Assembly (NCBI GenBank): GCA_020736575.1
Contig: JAGPYM010000022.1
Span: forward strand, 310,001 to 374,000
Source: Thelonectria olida
Lineage: Eukaryota > Ascomycota > Sordariomycetes > Hypocreales > Nectriaceae
Direction of reading: 5' to 3'
DNA length: 64,000 bases
Under the pieces are notes generated by a model. That model did no database searches. It saw only the letters and a list, made by a program, of their open reading frames with translations, and had not been told where the DNA came from. How positions within the stretch are numbered: the first letter of the stretch is position 1; every line of letters starts with the position of its first letter. Both the position numbers and the translations under genes were made by a program. Below are positions 10,661-21,726 of the stretch, piece after piece.

Positions 10661-11674
10661 TTAAAGTACGCGAATTGAGATGCAGCCAGTCGTTGAATCT
10701 GCCCATGACTTGCCGTCTATGCTTCGTGTCTCATCATATTGTCTGCGATCTCGCTGAACCATAATCTCAGTCGTCATCATTACGCCACGATCCTGCCTGA
10801 CATGTGAAGGGCATCTTCCTTCTGAAGAGCTTTCCTCGCATCCATTAGCATATGCCTGATAAGAGAAGTCGGCTCTAGGCCTATCGCCTGCATTGCTGGC
10901 AAAAGTTTCCAGTGCAATTCCAGTGTTGTTATCGATAGTTGTCCCTGTAATTCGACTTCGGGGTCCAGAGCTGCCGTCCTTGTTTCCAGTCGTCATCTCC
11001 ACTAGGCGGTTCAGTATAGTGAACTCCAGCTTCAACTTGGCGCTGTAAACGAAAGCCTTATATGAGGTCTGAATCTCGTACTGATCGGCATACTCTAGAC
11101 CCAAAATCGTGATATCGAGGAGGATAATGACAATGTTGACGAAAATGAGGTGGTTCATCTGTTGAGACCGTATGACTAAGATGGTCCAATCTGCTGGTAG
11201 CTGGGATGTGGATATTTAGTGAGCCGTGCTCCTCACAGACACATGTAACTTAGACCTTTAAAAAACATCACAAAATAACCCTTTTTGTTTCATCATCATC
11301 AGACGGCGGCTTGACTTGCATTTTCCCACTCTCTGCTCCAGTCTCACGAGTTTTACGGTTTCGATGATGTAAAAGCTGGAGAGAATGACTTCCTGGGTGA
11401 AGAAGATGGTGACCTGGATCTTCTCCATGACGGAGAAAGGCTTCGCCCACATCTCGGGACTGCTAGAGACGGAACCGTAAGCCATAGGAATGATAGTTCC
11501 GTGACAAATCACGGCATCGATAATAATCATCCATAAAATCATCCTGAGGCGCTTTCGGTTGCGTAGGACCAGATGAAGTCGAGACCATAGCACCAGCGAC
11601 TGACCCGTCACCATAGCGACCCTTCCAGGGATATATATCCTGTGCAGTGCGAAGGTGCCAGTAGGGTCACTCAC
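10661..11674 (-). pseudogene. 5'-truncated DUF7703-type membrane protein paralogue
   Basis: Two minus-strand blocks (11674-11258 and 11158-10661) align with the plus-strand gene at 13301-14588. They share TGQS-x-VLWSRLHL, MAYG, WAKP, EKIQV, QE-x-I-x-SS-x-YI-x-ETVKL, then DITILGLEYA, SIK/AKLK-x-EFTILNRL and a hydrophilic tail ending in MTTE-I/V. The blocks are separated by about 100 bp with a CTCAAC/CAACAG acceptor, probably an intron. The N-terminal third, which in the plus copy holds the first membrane helices, cannot be found upstream, so this copy is truncated. Proteins of this fungal family are predicted seven-helix membrane proteins of unknown role; the family name is from memory. Confidence 0.6.
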
Positions 11675-12361
11675 AGGGATCTAATCCAATCATAAACAGC
11701 AAGTTCAAGAGTACTGGCACCTTCACACTATACAGGAGATGGGAACCACGGCCCATTGTTCTCGCTCCCGTCGATAGCCTTGGATTAGAGGCACACTGAC
11801 CCAGCGGCGCGGCTAGCCAAGCTAGGATAGGGCATTCCTTCAAGCCCCAATGCCCAAGGTACCGATTAAGATTGCTTCTCAGGCTCTCTAACGTCGAGGG
11901 GTCGAGGTACGAGGCACATGTGCAGCCTTCGATATACATACGCTTGACTCGTCTTCTGCCATCTTCAGCCATTAGAGGTCTCGATCCATCCATTCAGCCC
12001 ACTAGCGGGGCCAGATCCCCCATCCATGGCCTGGCTGGTTTCGGAAGCTCGGCTAACATGCATTTGGTATAGACCATGACATGCGGGTTTGATTGCGGGT
12101 TGGGCTGCCAGACGCCAGAGCCTACTACGGCATCGTTCCGACTCATACGACGCACTCGTCCCCGGGGTGCGGCGGACGAGGTGTGAGGGGTTGTGGACGG
12201 GCTAGTAATAGAGTTTATGGATGCGTCGATCATAGCCCTACGGCGAATTGGAACATCAGACTTGATGGCTATTAAGTGCGTGGCTGAAGTCGACATGTTG
12301 CCCGGATTCTCCACCCGGTCCCCGGACAGCGCCAGGACCCCGGAAGAGACCTATATAAAAG

Positions 12362-12560
12362 CTTAATAAATAATAAGCAACTCTAAGATTTTGCAGTTAT
12401 AGCAATCTAAGAACTATAAGTATAAACCAATAGTAAACCACTTATAGTCCCGATAGGACCCCCAAATAGATTAAAATAGTCTCCACAATTTGGGGGGATG
12501 GCAGATAGGTGATCCGGAGCATGTTATGGGTAAATAAGGATGTGGAGGCGGAGCAGATTG
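12362..12560 (+). mobile_element. RIP-decayed LINE endonuclease fragment
   Basis: This AT-rich stretch aligns base by base with 39097-39290, the endonuclease start of the LINE. The aligned text 'aagattttgcagttatag' is identical. Differences are mostly C-to-T or G-to-A; for example CCAAGAACCACAG in the good copy is CTAAGAACTATAAG here. Neighbouring codons are turned into stops. This is the signature of repeat-induced point mutation. It is a short fragment with no other part of the LINE attached. Confidence 0.75.
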
Positions 12561-13300
12561 CCAATCAGAAAGTAATTTTGCATTAGATCTGAGGTCTCAC
12601 ACATGTGGCAAATTAATATGGCCTTTTGTCCACCTGCCTGAGCTCTCAGACCGCGAAGGTCTCGTGAAAAACTTGCTTGCCCATCCATATTCGTAATAGT
12701 ATGACTCACATATTGCCCAGATAATGATAATCAAAGGAAAGCCACCTCTCCGTTCTAGAACCGATGCAGCAGGAGAGAAGCATCCCAGTATTACTACGTA
12801 GTACAGAGCTGTCGGTCTGGCCGTGATGGTGACAGATGCATGAAACGTCTCTAAACCTCACTAAAGTGGCAGATTCGTGCCCAAGGTGTACTTTTGTGCT
12901 TGGTAGTCTAAATTTTCCCATGTCTCGAAGCTCGCATCCGGTCTCCGCATTGTCGCCAAGGACCTCGACCCAAGACCTCGGCTCCTTCCGCTAGGTTTGT
13001 ACAGTACGAGTCAGTCCACCGCCACTGGGGCGCATGTGGCCTCGAGGCAAAAGATGTTGAGTGCCCCATGCGCGCACTGTGAAGTGCTGGTGGAGCCCGG
13101 CATCCGTCCCGTTGGGCTTGTCGACCTTTGACACACCTTCCAGGTGATTGGCAGTCATCCGAAGGGCGACTTGCAGTAGTCGAGGTTGGTTGCCTGCTTC
13201 GTCGAATTACTTCATATTCCGTACCTGGTAGCCCCTGAGATGCCCGGAAGTCTCCATGGCGGGTGGCTAAACCAGGAGTCGAAATGGTGTACTTAGGGTC
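12561..13300. other. Intergenic; no supportable gene
   Basis: No open frame with recognisable content. The last few hundred bases presumably hold the promoter of the plus-strand DUF7703-type gene; I see no clear TATA box. Confidence 0.4.
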
Positions 13301-14588
13301 ATGGGCTCCCAACCATCAATCATCCCAGAGAGCTTCAATGTTTACTCAAACCTCCTTCTCGGCACAGCTGGCGGTGCCATTGCCAGTCTGGATACTGATG
13401 AGGACCCGTTGGACAGATCCTCTTCCTCCAGCATGGCCATCGACAACGGCAACACCAAAAGCCAGGTCGTGACAGGCGCGATAGGGTACGCCATCGTCGC
13501 CATGAACAGTGTCGCCCTCTACAACGTCATCGAGCTTACCTTCATCCTCTGGGGCTACTTCAAGCGCCACTCCGGCCTGTACTTCTGGTCCTTCCTCGTC
13601 GCCACGTATGGCATCGCCGTCGCCTCCACGGGCTTCCTGATCAAGTTCAAGGCGCCGCAGGCTGGTGGCTCCCTCTACGTCACCTTCATCGCGGTCGGAT
13701 GGGCTGCCATGATGACGGGCCAGTCAATGGTGCTTTGGTCTCGGCTGCACCTTATTCTCTGGGATAAGGCCACGCTGCGGCTGATTCTGTACATGATCAT
13801 TTTCGACGCCATCACCATGCTTGTGCCGACTATCATCATGGCGTACGGCGCCAACTCCGACAACCCCGACCCATGGGCGAAGCCGTACAGCATCTACGAG
13901 AAGATCCAGGTCTCCGTCTTCTTCATCCAGGAACTCATCATCTCCTCACTTTACATTAGAGAAACCGTCAAGCTCGCCGGACTGCAGCCCGCGATACGGA
14001 ATGGCAGGAAATGGCGGCCACCGATGATCCACCTTATTTCTGTGTCATGGAGATATCACGATCCTCGGCCTTGAGTATGCCAATTATTACAGTATCCAGA
14101 CCGCTTATAAAGCCCTTGTGTACAGTATCAAACTCAAGATGGAATTCACCATTCTCAACCGGCTCAAGGAGATGGCGACAGCGCAAGAGGACTTCAGCTC
14201 CGGTTTGTTCACCAACTTGGATACTCGCCATCGGCAAAAGGCAGCCGTAACCGGCATAGAGGTGGCCAGCTTCAGCCGGGAGCACCCGTTTCTCAACACG
14301 GCGCCAGCCGTTTCGTGTCAGGCGTACGCTCCAGGAGGGAACATTAGCCGTGAACTTGAAGGGCACAAGAACGGGAGAAAATGCAACGGGGAAAACGAGG
14401 TGGTCATGACGACCGAAGTTATAGTATGTCGAGAGAGCGGGCAAGAATCCAACATGGACCGAGGCGGTGCTGGCTTTGATTCATTTGCCACGGGGTCTGG
14501 CAAGACGAAGGACAGCGAGGGCTTATCCAAATCGTTGTCGGAGCTACACCTGGCCCCTATTGATACCTATGTAACTCACTACCTATGA
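13301..14588 (+). pseudogene. DUF7703-type integral membrane protein with 17-bp deletion
   Basis: From ATG 13301 the frame encodes about 240 residues with hydrophobic helices: GYAIVAMNSVALYNVIEL, YFWSFLVATYGIAVA, VTFIAVGWAAMMTGQS, ILYMIIFDAITMLVPTIIM, and one ending in SSLYIRETVKL. At MIHLIS (about 14040) it shifts frame. The second half, DITILGLEYANYYSIQ... to the stop at 14588, continues in another frame. Compared with the paralogue at 10.7-11.7 kb, the stretch between the conserved ATG and GATATC is 28 nt instead of 45, a 17-nt deletion that removes part of the last helix. Codon quality on both sides is high, so the break is recent or is an assembly error. The C-terminal ~150 residues are hydrophilic and cytosolic in character. 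Molecular function of the family is unknown. Confidence 0.7.
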
Positions 14589-15631
14589 AATCTTTGTAAA
14601 ATTCATTTCTTTGTAATAACTAGCATAGCGGAATTAGGGACGATTAATAGCTAGTAATGTAGTAAATCGGGGACAGAAAGGCTGAGAAACCCAACTAACA
14701 ACCCACAGGTAGGAAGGACAGAGTCAAAATGTACGGAGTCTGAAGGATCTTCATGTCTTCAACTAAAACAACAACAACAACAACCAATCCTGACCAGTAG
14801 GGTAGCTCACTAGAAAGGGCATTAAATGGTCAAATGAACGATATAGAAATGTCTTCCAATGTGACTTTTTGGTTGCTACTGGAAGGATGCTTGACTGTTC
14901 AATGTAGTTAGGTTCTGGGAAAACTTGGTTTTTAAAGCAAAACGCCAATTTCCCCTGCAGCCGGGCAGCCAATCAAATCCCTCGAGCTAACTCAACTGCC
15001 TAAATGCAGTAACTTTTCCTGTCACGTCCCAAAACGGTAATGGCCTCTGACTCCGTCACAGTAGGATGGGTCAGGTTGCAATATATGCCCATATGGAGTC
15101 CGAGATATATAACAGATACAGAAGTATTATCGCGGGGAGCACAGTTAGGTTAATGCTGGAAGAAGGGCGGCGACAGTATGCACAGAGCCCAGCAGGAGCA
15201 GCCACCAGTTCCATAGAGAAGCAGCGTCAGTTGCCGGCAGGTTTTCAAATGGGGTTAAGTTATAGCAAGCGATAGTTTGAGGTTGGCTAGGGCAGGAACG
15301 GCCAGGATCAGCATCAGCCAGTTAATGACGACGGCCGGGATAAGGTGGCCGAGCTTATTAACCGCGTTTACTATAAGACCGAGGAAGCATCGAGACCGAG
15401 GCTAAGGTAAAGACCCACGATATCGACGATAAGTGGGGGGTGTGCAGAATAAATGTAATCATAATAGTGCAAATGCTATTTCGAGGGTTCCTATTACTTC
15501 AATATCCAAAAAGGGTGTTCGATAGTCCCTACTCAGATACTCATATCAGGCCTACAATCCAACCCCCAACACTGTCCAAGACATATCGAGTTCTGCAACT
15601 CCTGCTCACACGATTACTCCATCTACAGGCA
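14589..15631. other. Intergenic; no supportable gene
   Basis: A short (CAA)n/(ACA)n tract occurs at about 14765-14783. The rest has only short frames. A stretch at 15280-15400 rich in GAC/GAG codons may be old coding sequence, without an assignable family. Confidence 0.4.
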
Positions 15632-17301
15632 CTAAACGGTAGCTTTACTGCCGCTGGTGGGCCGTACTAATTCAACCAACTCGGTAGTACTCGAAGAACC
15701 TTTCGGCTCACAGTCTTGATGGAAAGTCGGTGTGTAATAGGTGCTTGTGCTGTGGTCTGCTGGGTCATTTTCCTTGGTCCTTTTTATGCGAGATGCTGAT
15801 GACGTGTTTCGAACATTGGTCGAACGCGTACCGGACAACTCAACTATCCTTGGGAACAATCGGAGGAGCAGGAGCCGGAGGTTCGGCATACAAACGCAAT
15901 AGATTGCGACATTGAGTTCGATAATGGACCAATAGCAGGTAGAAAACGCATCCCCTATAACGATAGTGAGGAGCAGCGTCGAGCAAGAATAGGGGATAGC
16001 TAGCTTACACGTGGGGTTGATCGTATGGCCCCATGACACAAGAGCCTGAAGTCGGAGGATGCAGACAACTGTGACACTTGCATATTATAAGTTAGTTTTA
16101 CGGATAAGTATAAAGGAGAAGATGGAAACCCACAAAGTACCCACGCCGAACATTAAGGTAACGGCAAGTTTTCGTTTCCAATGTATCTGCAGATGTACAA
16201 GCTGCGATAGTGGAAGCCCAAGCATCCAGAAGTCTATAATAATACTGATAGTAGCGCCAGCCCAGGCCATAGCATTAAGATTATTGCATTGACCGTCGTG
16301 TAGCGCGTCCCAACGTTGCCAGAAATAGCTGATCGGGCGGCATGCGGTTAGGGTTATAATATTAAAGACCACAAGACAGACCATATTCAAAATAAGAGTC
16401 GCCCATATAAGCCTCCGAATGGTAATTCCAGGGAAAATACGAAGGTAGAAGAGAAGGATACAGAGCTTCACAAAGAAGACTGTAGTGGTGTATAAAATCG
16501 AGCCCACATAAAGAAACTTAAGAAAGTGTTAGCAAATCTCTGTTGGGAATGGACTATAACTTACGTGTAGGAAAGCCGTAATCTGCTCCGCACTGACAGT
16601 CCAAGCATCCTTGCCCAATCCATTGGGTGAAACTAATAGCATTTTCAGTATGAATAAACATTCGATAAGAACCACATGCAACTTACGCCCATGAATGCAA
16701 ACTACTGAGTTCGCTATATCAACCATCTGTAAAAGCCATTAGCAGCTATACTAATACTTCTGGATAGGACTGTCTAACAAGGCTGAATATAATGAGATAG
16801 TCGTCAGCGTAGAGGCCCGAGCCGCACTGCAGCCTCTCAAACAACCTCAAGCCAACTATGATCGAGGCAACGATGGTCAAGGTCGTAGTTAATATATCAA
16901 ATTTCCGATGCTTATCTCGTAGAGGTGCATTGCAAGCATTCGAGGTTGCATTGACGGTCGCTACGGACCATCTGTTAGGTCATTTCGTTGAAGTTGCCGG
17001 TGGTTGTGACTCACCGAATATGTCCTCCGGGAGGCATAATTGTTTGACACAGGTGAGGATATGCTCACTTAGGACTTTATCTGCGCATAGGCACCGCGGA
17101 TCATTTGTGCAGGCAGAGTTTGATTTCGCCTCCTCGAAACACTCCAGCTATAGAGGCGTCAGTACTTTGGCAGACTGGAGGGACATACAGCATCGTTGCA
17201 CTCACTGCACAGTCAGGGACAATTGGGACCCTCAGGGTCTCGTCGCACAATATCGGGCAGATAAAGAATAGACAAACGAACAAAGCCAGCAGCGCATTCA
17301 T
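15632..17301 (-). CDS. CFEM-domain PTH11-like GPCR, 430 aa, eight exons
   Basis: Exons on the minus strand: 17301-17206, 17147-17015, 16960-16779, 16726-16687, 16632-16565, 16516-16134, 16076-16009, 15954-15632. All seven introns are 48-58 bp, GT-AG, and the total of 1293 nt closes in frame. The N-terminus MNALLALFVCLFFICPILC is a signal peptide. A CFEM domain follows (about residues 25-76): PDC-A-LEC, AC, RCLC, TC and LC cysteines. Seven hydrophobic segments then match the fungal 'rhodopsin domain' of PTH11-related receptors: TLTIVASIIVGLRLFERL, ADDYLIIFSL, GLGKDAWTVSAEQITAFL, FYLRIFPG, CRPISYFW, SIIIDFWMLGLPLSQL, FVTVVCILRLQALV. The tail is hydrophilic. Such receptors sit in the plasma membrane and are linked to surface and host sensing through G proteins. 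An in-frame ATG six codons upstream (17319) is an alternative start. No disabling change is seen. Confidence 0.9.
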
Positions 17302-18892
17302 ATTGATGAGATGTGGCATTGGGCAGGGTTTGGGATGACAATGTCTAAGTGGCATTGCAGCCCTTTTAATGGATTTAGACTTCCCCTGTTCCAGAACTCG
17401 CAGAGTCTCCATATCCCAAAGAGCCGACCCTGCATTAAACCCCCTGCAGGCATAAGCAGAGAGAGTCTGGTCTCTGATGGAACCTGTACTCAAGGACCTG
17501 GCTGCGCTAGAAGTTGTGGCTTGATCATACGGGGGCTTGAGTCTGAGTTTTCCAGCCACACTACTGCCCCTAATGAGCATCAGCTGTTTCGCCACAGCTC
17601 TGAAAAGCCTCAGATGACCAGGCGGACAAGTATATAGTATGTCACCGTTTGCGGATTGTGTCTAGGCTGGAGGCACCTTCATTCTTGAGGCGCAATATTG
17701 GTTCTGGCAGATGCTTGAATCGTTCAAGTGTCAGACAAGTATTGAGTCCAGTCTCCCGGCTTTGCGATCTACCCCCGCAAAAACGCAGGGGCAGCGCGGA
17801 ACTGAGCCGCAGCGGCGACAACTGCAAGGCATCCTATTGGATACCTCGCATGCACGATTCATGGCTCTGCATGATTTTTGCCCTACGACACAATGTCGTT
17901 CGAGATCACACTTTAGACTTAATTCGTACTCGCATCTTAATACTGTATTTGTATAAGTTTTCCAAGTAGTGTACTAACAGCTAGCAATAGATGGTTGAAT
18001 TTGATACTCTAGTGGCAGAACGGACGCTGGCATGACTTGATGCAAACGCACGGTTGACACAGGGTTGTTCTGTGGGAAGAGTCATGGTTGTATGTAGTGG
18101 CCGGAGGCACCCGAGTCCGTGCCCGTCTGTGAGTGCAGTTGAGGCTGTGGGCTAGCGGAGAGCCAGCCCGTTTAGTGGCCCGGGTATGTCGATCGCGACC
18201 ATTAGCAAATTATCATAGAGTTAGGCAATGGTGGCACTTGATCCTTTGGAGTAGCCAAGCATAGCAGGGAATTTATCAGCAATAACTTGACACCAAATGA
18301 TACTTATGCAATAGCTGCCCAACCTGTGACTTCTTCAATTTATTAATTAAGAACCCTCTAACCCTCTCTAGCAACTATATCATTAGCTCCTTACCCTCCC
18401 TCAACTAACACGCCACATCTAGTAACATCCTTAAAGCAAACACCTTCAACACACCCAATCAACCCCTGCAAGCTAATACACAGCTTCTATAACCATCCTC
18501 ACTGAGTACTCTATTGTAAATATAGTATTACGTCTCCACGAACTGTCCGATGAATGTGTCAAGACCGGCTGGCCGGAGGTCCGAGCTACCGGTCAGAGAG
18601 CCGTCTCAGCACTGTAACAACCCCTCAGCTAGGGCCTCACTGAGCAGATAGAAATAGGGCTCCAAGCCACTAGATTGAAGGAATCAAGAGCTTCCCAATG
18701 ACTTCTTTGCAACCTGCTAGTAAATGTGACAGAATGTAGAGTTCTTTACGCCTGCGGGTATTAAAGCTAGTTATACTTTATGAACTCCAGCGTCAAGAAG
18801 TCAGGTATGCCATAAACATGGTCCAGAAATCGGTCAAGATAAAGTTTCATCTCTATGGCCGAGTGACACATCTAGAAAGCAAACATGGTCTG
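17302..18892. other. Intergenic; no supportable gene
   Basis: Short frames only. 18300-18500 is a pyrimidine-rich, AT-rich tract with repeated CCCTC and CACCC blocks and no coding potential. I find no tRNA-like fold. Confidence 0.4.
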
Positions 18893-19051
18893 CTAGTACA
18901 GCCAGGAGTTGCTCTTGAAAAAGGCTGTGCTGAAGACCTCATCGATCTGCTTGTTCTCGGCCTCTTTTCTTGTCACGAGGAAGAGTTTGATCATTTCCTT
19001 TTGCGCCTTCTCGCTTAGCGTGAAGAGCTTTCCGGTTCCCAGTTCCCACAT
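18893..19051 (-). CDS. Possible small ORF or exon remnant, 52 aa
   Basis: The minus strand encodes MWELGTGKLFTLSEKAQKEM and continues with alternating charged and hydrophobic residues (KLFLVTRKEAENKQIDEVF) to a TAG at 18893. The composition looks like real protein, helical and charged, but an in-frame stop lies just upstream of the ATG and no signal peptide or family is recognised. It may be the last exon of a decayed gene. Confidence 0.25.
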   Translation of the reverse strand: MWELGTGKLFTLSEKAQKEMIKLFLVTRKEAENKQIDEVFSTAFFKSNSWLY

Positions 19052-20145
19052 CTTGACCTCGCTCTATCGTGCAAATTAATGACTCGTCCTTCTCTTGCTA
19101 ACTACCAATACCACCCTCCATCTTCATGTGAAAGCAAGCAAATTTTATACCACAGCATCTCATAATCAGAACAAAGGTATTAGCCCATTCCTCGTCACCA
19201 GCATCATGTCGTATCCATGTCCCTGGAATGCGCTATCACATGCGCTTGGACTTCTCACACTGTCGGTCTGGTCCGTCGGCGCCGAAATCCGACAGCGGAG
19301 AAGCTAACGTAAAAGGTGTAGTGTCAGGGGGATAAGGTTCCAAGATTTAGACCGTCTTTTTGACATGCCCTGCTGCCGACTATGTGGGTTCCAGCGTGGG
19401 TCTCAGACGTCAAACCAGGTCGCTAGGATTAATGCTAAGTGGGAGTTGTCTAAAACTCAAGAGGCGTCTCGAATCGTTAGTGTGCAACGCCTCTGAATAA
19501 TAACACAATACATGAAAAGATATCGCTTTGACACCAGAAACACCACACAACCAATAGAACCAAAACCGGGCCATTATGGGCCAGAAGAATGAAAAATTAG
19601 GCAAGGGAATACTCAATTTTGCCCATTAAATGACACCATCTATTCTCCTGTAAGTGGCCCTCCTTAGTTTGACAAAACAGGCTCAAGGGAACGAAGTAAG
19701 GACTATCGGGGGTGGGGCAAATGAAGATCCGGGGAAGAAAAGCAGGAATCCCAGCCCCGCACGTCCCTTTTTCGGGCCGGAACAAACCCCAGTTTTTGTC
19801 TGTTGGAATTGTGAGACCAGAATGTACTCCGGAGTAGGTCCCAATTGGGCCACCTCGTACGAATGCGAAAACAAAGGCTACCCTACATCCCCGCAGGGGA
19901 GCAGTTGGGCTCTTCATGCCATGGCTGGATAAGTTGTCTGTTAGATGAGAGCGATCTTTCCTTATCACGCCATCTGCTTCATTCGATGGATAATATTATG
20001 GTTTTTTTTAGTTTCCGACGTCAAGTCCAGATGCCTGCCCGACACCGGGGTTATCCCTTTGACTGCGGTAAACCTGCACCTGGGTGACGAGCAAGGATAT
20101 GGAGCCAACCGGAGAGCTTCAAATGAGAGATACATCGTTACCCAC
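19052..20145. other. Intergenic; no supportable gene
   Basis: Overlapping short frames on both strands without motifs. No repeats shared with the rest of the window were noticed. Confidence 0.4.
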
Positions 20146-20427
20146 CTAAATCTTGTGGTGCCAGAAGTCCCAGCAATTCCCTGTTCTACATAGAGCTACA
20201 TTGCACAACCCCTCGGTGTCCAACTGGAATACCCACTGCTCAGAAAATAGGCCAAGAGGATTCATAGGCCCTGAAAGAAGACAATGATCAACGGCCTGGT
20301 GATAGACGTTATCGATAAAACGCTTGCGGGCTACTTTATAGTAGGCCTGGAGAATATCGTGGATAACTTCTGCAGTGTGCTCGGCGTTACTCCTATTGCT
20401 CACGGTGGATTGAACGTCGTCAAGCAA
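20146..20427 (-). pseudogene. Dynamin-family GTPase effector domain (GED) fragment
   Basis: The minus-strand frame contains SNAEHTAEVIHDILQAYYKV and then ARKRFIDNVYHQAVDHCLLS, followed by GP-x-x-PLGLFS. This is the GTPase effector domain signature of fungal dynamin-like proteins (consensus D-I-L-x-x-YYKVA-x-KRF-x-DNV-x-x-QA-V). Only the C-terminal ~90 residues of a normally 700-900-residue protein exist here. Upstream, at 20428-20485, the sequence changes directly into an unrelated methyltransferase fragment on the other strand. The fragment has no promoter and cannot act as a GTPase. Confidence 0.7.
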
Positions 20428-20485
20428 GACATAGAGCGTCCCCTCATCAGCTTGTGAATGCTCAATCTCTTGGATTTGCCCTTTA

Positions 20486-21050
20486 GAGCCTCTTTAGGGT
20501 CCTTAATATTGGTACTGGAACCGGTATATGGGCTATCGATGTTGGAGATGAGTACCCCAGCGCCTCTATCGTCGGTGTTGATCTCAGCCCCATCCAGCCA
20601 TCGTGGCTGCCACCGAATGTTCGGTTCTATGTTGAGGGCGTTGAGCAAGACTGGGTCGAGTCTGAGGGTTACGACCTCATCCACTGTCGCTACATGGCCG
20701 GCTCCATCGCAAACTGGCCGGCGCTCGTTTGCCAAATCTATGAGAACCTAAAGCCAGGTGGGTGGGTGGAGCTTCAGGAAACCATCAATGCACTTTACTC
20801 ACACGACGAAACTCTCAAACCTGACAACGCCCTCGTCAGGCTGACAGACAACCTCAAGAAAGCCCATGATATGATCGGCCGTACGCTGGATCCCGCTCCT
20901 AAATTCAAAGGCTGGCTGGAGATGACGGGCTTCTGCCACATTACGGAGCGAAAATTCAAGCTTCCCGTAGGCATGTGGCCCAAGGACAAGCGACTGAAAG
21001 AGATCGGGGCCTGCTTTAGAATGTTCGCGTTTTACTTAAAATTTGGTTAA
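20486..21050 (+). pseudogene. LaeA/UMTA-like SAM methyltransferase fragment
   Basis: From about 20500 the frame reads RVLNIGTGTGIWAIDVGDEY, the SAM-binding motif I of class I methyltransferases, followed by SIVGVDLSPIQPSWLPPNV, YDLIHCRYMAGSIANW and LKPGGWVELQE. This order is typical of fungal LaeA-like/UMTA methyltransferases, which act as secondary-metabolism regulators or small-molecule methylases. A TAG lies a few codons before motif I, so the N-terminus is lost. At the C-terminus the conserved frame ends after KRLKEIGA and runs into an unrelated FAFYLKFG-stop, so the last ~70 residues are missing. It is a middle fragment, head to head with the dynamin fragment. Confidence 0.7.
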
Positions 21051-21331
21051 TTGCAGTACTATACTAGACCCCTCCGCATTTGCGTTGTGGCATTGGGAAA
21101 ACCCAAAAGGAAAACCAATGCCGAGGGAGAAACAGATTCAAGAAACCAGGGCCATGCCCAAAGTGAAACGACCAACCATCGCCAAGCCAGAAACCTCATA
21201 GGAGTTGTTATATTCTCAAGTGTCCTAAAGGCTCACACAATATAAAACCCAAGTAGCCCTCAAGTCAATTTCCCAACATCCTAACTGCTTGCCACTCCTT
21301 TCTCCAAGTCGACAAAATCCTAGTCGCGCAT

Positions 21332-21466
21332 TTATAAATCAACAAGCGGGGCACACGTTGCAACTTGGATGATACCGCCCTGGTTTTCTGTGTTACCATC
21401 TGGGAAAGGAAAGTCTGCAAAGAAAGAAAGAACTTACCACGACATTGCAGGAGAACTTCCTGCAGC

Positions 21467-21497
<31 letters not shown>

Positions 21498-21726
21498 CTC
21501 AAGAAGCGGGGCACACGTTGCAACTTGGATGATACCGCCCTGGTTTTCTGTGTTACCAACTGGGAAAGGAAAGTCTGCAAAGAAAGAAAGAACTTACCAC
21601 GACATTGCAGCAGAACTTCCTGCTGCCGTCACCGCCGCCACCGCCGCCGCGAGCCTCAATATCAGCTGGAGCGGCAATGGCAATGACAGCCATGGTGAGG
21701 GCGGAGAGAGCAACAGAGGCCTTCAT
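21332..21726 (-). CDS. Small secreted Gly/Cys protein (92 aa) from duplicated exon-intron unit
   Basis: Exons: 21726-21598 (129 nt), 21539-21438 (102 nt), 21379-21332 (48 nt). The two 58-bp introns (GTAAGT...AACCAG, TAAC branch) are nearly identical. All three exons are multiples of three, so every junction is phase 0, and the reading closes at TAA. The N-terminus MKASVALSALTMAVIAIAAP is a signal peptide. The mature protein has two copies of a module: EARG, a glycine run, then RKF-C/S-CNVV joined by splicing to GGIIQVATCAPL. Five cysteines are present in total. A TATA box lies 140 bp upstream, and the leader ends in AATCAAAATG. The role is unknown; CCN recalls hydrophobins but there are too few cysteines. 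The glycine codons form a CCG microsatellite on the plus strand (21465-21493). Confidence 0.8.
21344..21657. repeat. Tandem duplication of a 157-bp exon-intron unit
   Basis: Units 21344-21500 and 21501-21657 are almost identical apart from the number of CCG triplets and a few substitutions. Each contains one intron and the flanking exon parts of the secreted protein gene. Removing the 58-bp intron leaves 99 bp in each unit, so the duplication preserves frame. Confidence 0.85.

Noticed and set aside
18300..18520. CCCTC/CACCC-rich tract considered as an internal telomere-like repeat
   Set aside because: There is no tandem TTAGGG/CCCTAA array; only scattered CCCTC and ACCCTC words occur.
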